Below, piece after piece: positions 37,301-49,300 of a stretch of 64,000 bases of DNA. This DNA is from Endomychus coccineus. Lineage: Eukaryota > Arthropoda > Insecta > Coleoptera > Endomychidae. The DNA lies in the NCBI GenBank assembly GCA_958510875.1, contig OY294068.1, positions 196,440,315-196,504,314 on the forward strand. Direction: 5' to 3'. Positions within the stretch are counted from its first letter, which is position 1, and the number at the start of each line of letters is the position of its first letter. The notes under the pieces were generated by a model. The model had not been told where the DNA came from. It made no database searches and saw only the letters and a program-made list of their open reading frames with translations. Position numbers and translations under genes: made by a program.

Positions 37301-40300
37301 AGAAACTTGCAACTATGAGTAGAAAATCTTTGATATATTTTTTAGGGAAATATAAAACAATGAATAAATAAAATAAAAAGTCGAAAAACAGTCAGTCGGA
37401 GTATGCGTAGACCCTAGGCATTCTTTGGTGGAGATTAATTGAGAAATCTTTGATATATTTTTTTAGAGAAACTTGCAACTATGCATAGTTAAAACTGGAA
37501 AATGGTGGGAGTATGCCCTAGGCAATCTTTGGTGGGGGTTAATTAAGAAATCTTTGACATATTTTTTTAGAGAAACTTGCAACTATGGGTAGTTAAAGCT
37601 GGAAAATGGTCGGAGTATGCCCTAGGCAATCTTTGGTGAGGGTTAATTAAGAAATCTTTGATATATTTTTTTAGAGAAACTTGCAACTATGCGTAGTTGA
37701 AGCCGGAAAATGGTCGGAGTATGCTCTAGGCATTCTTGGGTGGGGATTAATTAAGAAATCTTTGATATATTTTTTTAGAGAAACTTGCGGTGGGGATTAA
37801 TTAAGAAATCTTTGATATATTTTTTTAGAGAAACTTGCAACTATGCGTAGTTGAAGCCGGAAAATGGTCGGAGTATGCTCTAGGCATTCTTTGGTGGAGA
37901 TTAATTAAGAAATCTTTGATATATTTTTTTAGAGAAACTTGCAACTATGCATAGTTAAAACTGGAAAATGGTGGGAGTATGCCCTAGGCAATCTTTGGTG
38001 GGGGTTAATTAAGAAATCTTTGACATATTTTTTTAGAGAAACTTGCAACTATGGGTAGTTAAAGCTGGAAAATGGTCGGAGTATGCCCTAGGCAATCTTT
38101 GGTGAGGGTTAATTAAGAAATCTTTGATATATTTTTTTAGAGAAACTTGCAACTATGCGTAGTTGAAGCCGGAAAATGGTCGGAGTATGCTCTAGGCATT
38201 CTTGGGTGGGGATTAATCAAAAAATCTTTGTATATTTTAGAGAATCTTGCAATTATTCGTAGTTAAAGCCGGAAAATGGTCGGAGTATCTCCTAGACATT
38301 CTTTGGTGGGGGATTAATTAAGAAGTCTTTGATATGTTTTTTTAGAGAAACCTGCAACTATGCGTAGTTAAAGCCGGAAAATGCTCTAGGCATTCTTTGG
38401 TGGGGATTAATTAAGAAGCCTTTGATAAGTTTTTTTAGAGAAACTTGCAACTACGCGTAGTTGAAGTCGGAAAATGGTCGGAGTATGCCCTAGGCTTTAT
38501 TTACCCGGCGGCTATAATATTTGTGTATTCAATGAATAAATGAAGAGTCGTGTGTAGAACCACAGGTTATATAATTATACAATATTTTAGTTTATCCAAC
38601 AAGATATCATTGAACTGATCGACGTCGACCTTAAAATTTTTGTTCTCTAATTTGTCTAATCGTTATCGTTATTCTTCAACAAAACTGTTCGTGGTTAGTT
38701 TTTTTGTACTTATGTTGCGCTATATAAAAAAACAAACGTTTCGATATTCTTGTAGCTACAACAGGACCGTTTCGAAGGACCACAATTCGATAACGGCAAC
38801 AGCAACAACCACTTGGTCGGATCGACGCCGATTCATCCGGAACATCGCGTTCCGTCCAACCAATGTAGCCGACAGAACAACCAAAACAACACCGCCGTGA
38901 CCGCCGCCGCCGCCAACAAAACCAATCAAGTATCTGCCGCTTGCTCATTGCCAAACCTGAATCAGTATAACACAACGCCCATTAACATTGACCCGGCCGT
39001 CGCGTATTCGCCCGCTAATCACAGTAACTTAAGACTACTGCCCGAACACCCCGTACCGGCGAACAATATAAATCTGAACGAGGGCGATCATCATCAGATC
39101 AATAACAGTTTGTTGCATGGTGTGAATTCTGCTAACGTTAATCAGTTACCCAGTCAGATATGGAACGGCCAGGCGCTCAATAACCAAGTGGCTCCAGGTA
39201 ACAGAGCCAACAACTACTGGGACAATTTTCGCAGGTAAATTTTCTGATTTTTTTTTTTTTTTTTTGCGATATTTATCTCTTCGTTCGGGTCCCATGTGGT
39301 TTAGTTCAACGTTTCGGTGAGTTTAGGTCGAATAAGTATGAAAACGATTGTAGATTGTATACATTTTGCAACAATAAATTATGAGTGAATATGCATCGAA
39401 TGTTTAATTTCATCCAAAAGTCCACGTTATACAGGATGTTCGTTTTCAACTAACGCCCTAGGCGTATGTCCAGACTTTTGAAATTTTATAAATCTTTTCA
39501 GTCTATCAACTTTGTTATTTTAAATAGAACGCCTCAACTTTTGAATTTTTGTTTTCTTCGTTGAAATTGAGAGTGATTTTGATGATCCAGCCTACCTTGA
39601 CACTATTTTTGAGTAACCACTCTCCGTTCAAATGGTCAATCACTAATTGACCGGCCTGGGTTTCTTCTGTAGAAGAAGATCAGGGTTCTAGTTTATTTAT
39701 GGGCATTTGAATGGAGTTCCTGTGTGGGAAAATTTTTTTTTTGCTAAATAAAAGAGTGTCAAACCTGTTTAATTGCTCATTAAAATATCATTATGGTATG
39801 TAGACTGTATCCCAACGGAGGGAAATTGTTTATACGGCTAATAAACAATAAATAAACGACGATTCTTAAAAAAAAATCGGAAAACATGCATATGAAACGG
39901 CTAATTTGGACTGATTTTGGATGGTAATGCATATTCAATTGAATGGCAGAATCAATATTTATAAAAATTTGTTGGTTAACAATAAATAAACAAAAAAAAT
40001 TGACGCGTGGTTTGAGTTTACAGTCGATTTCGGATAATTTAGACTTGATAAGCACGAATCTTTGGTCAATATGTTCGTTAATTGTTTATAAAACATTATA
40101 TTGTTAGTTAACAATTTGTTAATTAACAAACAAAAAAAGTTGTCGCGTACTTCAGTTTAAAGTCAATTTCGGATAAATTAGACTTGACGAGCAAGAATCT
40201 TTGGTCTATACGCCCGTCAATTGCTTATAAAACATATATTGTTTGTTAACAATTTGTTAATTAACAAATTGATAAACAAAACAGTTGACACGTGGCAGAG

Positions 40301-43300
40301 TTTAAAGTCAATTTCGGATAATTTAGACTTGACGAGCAAGAATCTTTGGTCTATACGCCCGTCAATTGTTTATAAAACATTATATTGTTAGTTAACAATT
40401 TGTTAATTAACAAACAAAAAAAAGTTGTCGCGTACTTGAGTTTAAAGTCAATTTCGGATAAATTAGACTTGACGAGCAAGAATCTTTGGTCTATACGCCC
40501 GTCAATTGCTTATAAAACATATATTGTTTGTTAACAATTTGTTAATTAACAAATTGATAAACAAAACAGTTGACACGTGGCTGAGTTTAAAGTCAATTTC
40601 GGATAATTTAGGCTTGACGAGCAACAATCTTTGGTCTATACGCCCGTCAATTGTTTATAAAACATTATGATGTTTGTTAACAATTTGTTAATTAACAAAT
40701 TAATAAACAAAAAAGTTGACACGTGGTTGAGTTTAAAGTCAATTTCGGATAATTTAGGCTTGAGGAGCAAGAATGTTTGGTCTATACGCCCGTCAATTGT
40801 GTATAAAATATTATATTGTTTGTTAACAATTTGTTAATTAACAAATTAACAAACAAAAAAGTTGACTCGTGGTTGAGTTTAGAGTCAATTTTGGATAATT
40901 TAGACTTGACGAGCAAGAATCTTTGGTCTATATGCCATTCAATTGTTTATTTTAAAATATTTTTAAAATTCGTTTCACAAACGTCTCGATCTTAACTCAT
41001 CCGTTTCGTGGGCCTGAATTTATCCTTGCGTTTTCGAACCTGGACAGAATAAGTGAAAAATTATTAATTTCAGCAAAATAGTTACAGATTAATTTTCGTC
41101 CTGATAAATATTCACTTCTTTCTAATTTTCACTTCGACTGCGCTTCTGTCGGATACATGGTTCTCGTAACTGAAACTACAACGGAGTTCGATACAGTCCT
41201 TTTTCATCGAAAATCGGGCGCCTTATATACTCTTCGAGGTAATGGTCACGTCCATGTCAGTAGTTCCTTGCCTCATTATCAGCATTCGCAACGTTGTACA
41301 AAGTCTGCTTCCTTAATTTAGGCGAGCTGACGTGATTCCAATGATATTGAATGAATGTTTTTCTTTATTTTTATTATTTTCAAAAGTAATTAATAGAAGT
41401 TGATGATTTTTTTGCCAACAAAATTGATTGAAAATGTTTTAGAATTGTAGGTTCTATTTGGAAAAACATTCTACAGAAAATTAAAAAGGATACGTCTAGG
41501 GGGTAGGTTGAAAACGAACATCCTGTATACAGGGTGGAAAGTATTGCGATCTCGAAAACCTGAAAGTGATTAAGATAGTTCAGTTATTATGTAAAATATT
41601 TTGTAAGAGAATCAATCGAAGAGGCTCAAATACTGAAAGATGTTGTGCCTTCTATAAAATGTGGAAAGCTGTAATAATCATCATTCTTTGAAGGCGGATA
41701 ATTTGGCAAATGGTCACTTTAGGACATGAGTTTATATGGAGAACTGTCCTTTCCTCTTCAACTCAACCGTCTTGGTGTAAAACGTTGTCGCTTATCAATT
41801 ATTTACTATTGAACCAAGTTATTTGTATTTGTAGTTATTCAAGGCAGAATCTCCTATCGACGAAAAGTAACGACGGCTTACAAAACCTGGCCGCCTGCTT
41901 AGTAGAAAGGAACAACTTCACCGATCACAGACCCCCACCGCCGTCGTCACATCACCCCTACGAGCTGCCCAAGAGCAATTCGGAACAGCAATCGTCGCAC
42001 GAGAGCACCCCGCAAAGATCGTGCGTCAAGCCTTCCATACGCTACACCAACACGAACATAGCCGTCGTACCGCCGGACGTTCTCAACATCAATCAGAACG
42101 TTGTCGGCAAAAACGACGCAGGTCTCGCCTTACCGCCGTCGGGCAGAAGTCAACAACACGACAGTCATTCTAACAACAGTTTCGATACGGGACTCGCAAC
42201 GCATCCCACTTATCCGACTAACAACGCTTCCGGTTTCACCGTCAGGGAACATTCCAACGTCGAAGTGGACACAGGCTATAGGGAACTACCGCGGAATCCT
42301 CAGAGTCGTAGCAAATGCAGAAACGAGGGACGAACGGACGAGGCGGATCTGAGGTCAGTATTCAATATTTTTGCCAACAGAGTAGCAACTAAGCAAAAAG
42401 TAGTTACCTCATTATTTGTTCATTCATTTTGTAACGAAAAAAGTCACTTCGTTGAATATCGTTTGCCGCCCCAACTTTGTCGTTTTCTCTCAGATAGATC
42501 ACCCCATGTAGAGGGGACCGATGGTGTTCCACAGGCATATGTCTTGGTACCAACTTTGTTGCAATAAATGAAGAATTTTAAAATGGGTCCAATCGTTTGC
42601 ATAATTCTTTCGTTAGACCTCATAACAATAAAGAGATTTACTATTCATTAAATGAATGATGCCGTTTTCGTTTTGCAGATCGAAATTGTTCGAAGAACTA
42701 CGCGAGAACGTGTACAAAGAGGTGGTCGGCCTAATATCGGCCAACGAAGCGAGGCCGCATTTCCTTATTCAACTGTTTCGTGATCTGCAGCTGATCAGTT
42801 CGGATCCGTTGCGATTGAAGGCTCTACAATCGATACAAGTATTAATTTCGCAATCGCTGAATTCCTCTCAGCCCGAAATCGTCAGACAAGCGCGCAATCT
42901 CCAAGAAATAATCGACCAGGGACCGCCGCCTCCACCTCCGCTGGGTCGGTTCTCTTTACAATCAACGGTATGGTCACCGACGCCCGCGGCAATCTCGAGA
43001 AACGCATCGGCTCTGGTAAGCACATTTCACGGCGAATTTTCAGATTAACTCGATAGAACATTGGAAGGCTGCTAAAAATTGCGTAATTTCACAAAGTGGA
43101 AGACTAAAAGTGCCACTTTAGCTTCACATTAAAACAGCGAAAAATGTTTGCTGGAAAACCCGGCAAATTTTACCAAATCTTAGCAACAAACAAAAATTTT
43201 CTTCGTACTTGAGTGGTATTGAAATGATAAGATGCCGTGATGTGTCTCGGTACAATTTTCACTAAAAGAAGGAAAATTACGTCGTTTTTCCTTCATATTC

Positions 43301-46300
43301 CTATCTCGGTGCTCGTCCAACGTGTCTAATTATATGTTTTCGTGGTCGCTGAGCCCGGTAGAACAGCTAACAATCTGTATTTTTGCAACCTTTTCTTTTT
43401 TAAGGGTTTAGTCGGATAGTGCGTGGTCACCTTTAGGTTGTCACTTTGACAGTTGTAGGTTATATAGAGATAAGTACGCGTTCATAGAAAAATTTACTAT
43501 TGGCACGTGTCACACGTTATTCTATGGTATCGATCTATGTCTCTTAACATTTATAGGTTATATAGAGAGTAGTAGGTTGTCATAGAAAAGTATAAAATTC
43601 TGGAAAATTGCGTCTGTTCTCTTCATATTTCTGTTTCGGTGTGTCAAATCATATGTTTTTGTGGTCGTTGAGTATTATTTTATGGTTATAAAATCATAAG
43701 CAACTGCGAAAAATGAAAAATTTCAAGTATCTTTTATTATGATATGTACAGTACCTCTTTCATGGAAGTAAAAAAAGAGCAGATGTTTTTGAAGCACCAA
43801 TGATGATGCGGCGTACGTGTACCATATAGATCCTATACGTAAGATCTCTATGACGTGGACACGTTAACTCGTATGGAGAACACAGCAACTGTCTTTGAGT
43901 GGGGAGGGAAAAGAACTGGCATAGTGGCAATAGCATCTGAGATGCGGCTGTAAGATCACGTTCTTTTTTTATTTTAATGTATAAAACACGTGGCCTCTGA
44001 AATATCGATTTGTATTAAAACATTTTATTTTGAAAAACATTTTCCTGTTAGTTTAATTGAATTTTAAGTTATTCTCAAGTGTTTTTTGGTGCAGTAGAAC
44101 AAATTAAAACTACGTTGCAGCGCATTGCATCGGTTGAGTAGTTTTTAAAACCAACCTTTACTGTTTTTTCATTGTTGTTTAATATTAAAAAGTGGAAACG
44201 CGTAACTTCAATAACGTACATTATATTATTATTATATTGTAATTAAAAGCTATTTATTACTATGCTTTATAAAAGAAACCTAAACGACCATAAGTACGGG
44301 CTACTTAGTAACCGAAAATAAAATTAAATAAATTAAATTAACATATTTGGCGTTTGAAAAAAAATTGTCAGCTGAGTTAATCTAATTCACAACAAAACGA
44401 ACAGCTTGTTGGTTTGTGGTAAATTCAAGATTCAAGTTTTTTTCCCAAAAAACAATTTTGAAATATGAAAGAATAATATCACCATTATTATATAGATTTT
44501 TTACAACAATTTTCTGAAAAAAAATTAAATAACATTAAGGTTTAATCAAGTTTTCGTTTTCTGGCTAAGATTTCCTGTCACGATGTGTAAGCCATCCTGA
44601 ACACGATGCAAGAAGTATTTTGATTTTCTTGCGGTCTATAAAATTTTAGATGTTTTTCACACTTTTAACTGGACTACTGGGAGAACAAGGACTCCGGACC
44701 ACTCCCGCCAGGGGGGCTCGTCCGGTTCAGGGATTGGCGAGTCTAGCGGAGCCGGAGTCCACTCGTGCATATCCAGAAGGGGGGCTTTCAGTTCGTATTG
44801 AAATGGAGGCGAGCCAGTAATTAACCACGATTTAGGTTAAGCGTAATTCGTGTGAAGAACGTTGCTTGTGTGGGTGTGTATAAATATGTTATGTGACCGT
44901 GTATTTCAGGAAAATATAGACATGGAACAACAATCCAACAATACATTTTACGAGATTGTGCCATTCTTGAACGATCACGAACATGAAACGCTCAGTCATC
45001 ATCTCTTAGCTACGCTCAAACAGATTATCACGGAATCTCACTCGTTCAAAGAAGTCGTTACAGATACCATATTCCAGAAACATTTCTCTAACGTTCTAGA
45101 TGACGTGTTGGCTGTCTACGTTGGCAAACTGTGAGTATTTATATTCGGTTCTACATGCTTAGACTTCAGCTTATTTGATAATTCGCATCATCATATAATA
45201 TCCTTACTTTACTAAATCTTCAGCTTTACATATTTATTATTATTACTATTATTATTTCTATTACTTTATTTTTAATTTTTTTAATTACCCAGTACCTTGA
45301 AAATTCAAGGATTAAATTTAGATTGTTTTAACTAGCAAAAAAAAAATCTTTTTTTTGTTTAGAAATGGAATTTTCGGCTTTAGAATTTGTAAATAATAAA
45401 TATAATTATATCAATATTAAAATATTATTTACCTCTGTAGGATTACTACGATGTATATTTTATGGATATAGTACAGTAATATTAGGGGAATGTTTTTGAA
45501 AAAATACACGAAAGGTAATGTTAAAACTCTGAACTGCAACATGTGTGTTTCCGGTCGCCATCTTGGAAAACGAGAATGGCGTTATAACTTCATTCCTGTT
45601 CGTTTTTTCATCATAAGGATCAAAATTGTGAAAAATTGATCCATCTTTCAATTAAAATAAAACTTTTTTCATGTAGGGATATTATACCGGGATATCAAAA
45701 ATTATCTTGGTCAAGGGTGGTTGTGGAATCTAAAACGTGTGTCTTACTTTACGTTTGAAATAATTATGTCACTGTCACACTGACATCAATAACCTACAAA
45801 TTGCATACCTATTTATTTTGGTTGTAAAACAATAATGAACTACAAATTATGAAATAACGGTTTTAGTAACAAGAAATGTTCGAAATGTGAACTTTGAACA
45901 TTTTTAAAGGTCGTGATAGCCCCAAACCGAGTCCAAAACCGTTTTAAAATAGTTAATTTTCGATAAATCAAATGACGTTCACGTGAGAAGCCCGTAGCAC
46001 GCGAGTTAGGAAAGTGCAAACTGGTTGTACCTAATACGGCTTTACCACGACTTTTCGCGTGCCGTTTTCGCTCCATGTAGTTAGATTTAGTGTCGGACCG
46101 TGCCCAACGGCCCTTCTTTTTCCGATAAATGTCCATTAAATAGGAAAATTTAATTAAAACAGTTTGAGCTATTCTCAGATCTCAGCTATGCGCGTCTCTA
46201 ACGTGCGACGTACCGAAGGGAATTTTCTAGCTACCAAAATATACCAAAAGGTAGTAAAAGCTAGTGGCCTATATCCGAAAACACTTTATTACAACTGGCG

Positions 46301-49300
46301 CTGGCCGCACGGGGCACGAAACGGCCCCGAATTAACAAGATCGAGGTAAAAAGTATAAACTCTAACTGACGCGCAGCGAGCTCCTCCAGGCATATGTCAA
46401 AATGATTTCGTTCGTAGCTAATTACATAGGACTTCTGGCGTTCATGCAATTATGTTTTTATACAATTCGAACCTTCTAGTTTCGATAGGCCACGTGAAAA
46501 TCCCGGAGCTCGAAGCGCTAGAAACTTCTGAGCGTAATAATATTCGTATAAAATTGCAAAATTGCGCACTTTTAGAAACTTCAAATTAATTAATTTGACA
46601 CGAGTTTTGGGGATATTTTTATTTCAAATGTAAAGTAAGACACACGTTTTAGATTCCACTACCACCCTTGACCAAGATAATTTTTGATATCCCGGTAGTA
46701 AGATTTAAAACTTTTTGTTCTCCATCTTTAACCCAATTAATGGAACTTTTTGGTGTAGCAGTATGCATAAAAAATGTAATAGGCATAATTATAATTTAAG
46801 TTTTTGTGACCAATCTTTTAAAAAACCGTGGGACACCTAAGTCGGACCCGCCAATTTCCACGCTACAACGAGTCTAGACTTTCCGCCTGTCTATACGTAC
46901 GATTGTAAGATTCTTTAATGACTGATAATTTAACAAGTATTGATTCATGAAATTGATAAATTTTTTACTCAATTTATTGAATTGATTGAATTAATTTCAT
47001 TCAAATCAATCTACTGATTTGTTTATTTCAACTGTTTAAAAATTTTTAATTTTTTTTATACTGCAATTGTTTCAAAACGAAAAATTGATTAATTTTCTAC
47101 AATTTAGCACATTGCGTTTTACAAAATGGAGACCGGAAGCGGAATTTAGACTTTCACTTAGTAACAAATCTCCTTAATTGCATTTTTCAAAAACCTTACA
47201 TTGTTTTTTGTTCAACTTTATTGTACTAGATGAATATTTATTTTGCAAGAAATCACATCAGGTCATTCTAATGATTGGAATGAATTCTTGTAAAACAGTA
47301 AAATAGAACTTTGGATGGTTTTGCTTTCTCGTTGAAAATTGATATCTATAGTTTTAATAAAAAATACGCTTGTAATAAATTTTCACAAATTTCGTTTTTA
47401 TTAAACAAAACGTGACATGTTTCACCACACGGTGGCCTTATCAAACAATGGTTTTACAAACTATGGTTTATTCCTTAAATATCAAAATTAAGATTAAGAA
47501 GGAGGGGATGAGTAAGGTTAGTGTACAGTAGGATAAGAGTTACTTACAAATACATTTAATAATGAAGAATTGGTAGTCTTTCTGATCATTTAGAAGGTTT
47601 CCTGTATTTTTAAACTTATTAATTTCAATTTTCTCTAAGTTGTTTAATACATTACTTTTAACTGACTTATGGTGACTCTCAAAATCATCTTTGAAATGAT
47701 TAATCAGTTTCTTTAATATGGTTTACAACTTTTGAATCTCCTTTGTTCAAATTAAAATGTTTTTAATTCTAGTTTTGAAAGGTCTTCCTGTCTGACCTAT
47801 ATGTAATTTATCACAATCTTCACATTCTACCTTGTAAACTCCTGATTCTTGATCTTTTTTTATTCTTACCTTTGTTGTTTTTATTATTTCCCTACTGTAT
47901 TATTTGTTCCAAAAGATGTTGTAACATTGTGTTTTTTAAGTAAATTGCATACATTATTGATGTTTAAGTAGATCAATCGCAATTTTTTCGTTATATAGAA
48001 ATGAAAAAGTGTGCTATCTCCAGCTTTGCACCTGACGTTGTCGTCCGTCCACAAACGACAATAATTAACACTAAAATACATTTTCAGTTTACACGACGTG
48101 AAAATGCCGTTGCTCCAAAACGTCCGCGACTTGCTACATCGCGAACTGTCCTTCATGAATCTGATCCAAGGCACGTGCGATTCCAACATCAACGATCTGA
48201 TCAATTCTAGCGCGTTATTGAACGCGGCGGCCGCCGCCGCCCACGGCTCTCTGCTAGACTTACAATCGCACGCCGTCAGCAATTCGGACTTCGCGGACGG
48301 CGATACGATCGCGGGCGGTGTCGTTCAACAAATACAGAACGAGGATCTCGCGGAAGCCGATCAGAGTCACGTGGAGGACGACGACGCCGAAGAGGAAGGT
48401 GCCGTGGGCGGATTTCTCGAAGTGCCGATAGAACATGACGTCACGTTAGCTAACATAGTAAGTAGATTAGGGAGGTTATGGAGTTGGGTTCATTATAACA
48501 GTGCGAAATTACATAAATATTGTTTCCTAATACTCTCATACTCTCATTTACAGGTTTGTTCATAAATGACGTCTGGTATTCCCCGGATTCGATTTGTTAC
48601 AGCTTAAATACTGTACTTTTTGTCCCGACTAATAATAAATTGGTTTTCAACATCATCTTCTGAATATCTATTTATGATTTTAACAGATTTTCAAAATTTA
48701 GAGGCTACAAAACTATTTTGGGATGAGGCCTTTTAATACCCTGAGAGTATTATGAGTTTTTTGGGCTCAAACTTTAATAGTTGATAGTTTTTTTATCTCA
48801 CATTATTTTTCGAATGCATTTATTAGAACATTAAAAAGAAAAAACTTGTTATATGAATCTAGTTACTTATTTTAACGATTTGTAAAATTAATTATGGCTG
48901 TTGAATTATTATATCTAATAATTGATCGTTCAAAAATACTATTACTAGAGCGCGGAATATGTGCAGGGTAAAAATGTTAATATACGCGTATATTTCTGCC
49001 AGCCTTTATTGAAAATATGCACATATTTTTTTTGTTTTTTTGAACCGAAAACTTCTTAGGTCTTTTTGAAATCATAATTCGAAATTTTGTCCAGTCTAGC
49101 CGATGTATAAGGCATCATAAGTTCATACAACCCAGACAATATTTTGCTCCCCATTTTCTAGTTCTATGTAAAAATAAGATATGATTACACTAGACAAGGT
49201 CATCCTAATTTCCGGAATTACCAAAAATTAGGATCATTCTAATTTCAGGTTAATAAAGAAGAGTCTGATTTAGGATCCGTTATTGTCGACTTCCCGACGT

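Larger units (their letters stand above)
39235..41834. other. PCM1 intron 10
   Basis: The intron is dominated by the TA-flanked element at 39430-41527 with its internal tandem array. From 41528 a TACAGGGTGG word suggests a neighbouring element end, but no partner end was found. Confidence 0.6.
45131..48087. other. PCM1 intron 13
   Basis: The intron holds the long CCGGGATATC-type MITE (45686-46696) and a Penelope-like fragment (about 47404-47870). The remainder is AT-rich and unassigned. Confidence 0.6.

Noticed and set aside
45840..46136. Minus-strand 98-codon open frame
   Set aside because: It lies inside a TA-flanked MITE and has no transposase or other motif.
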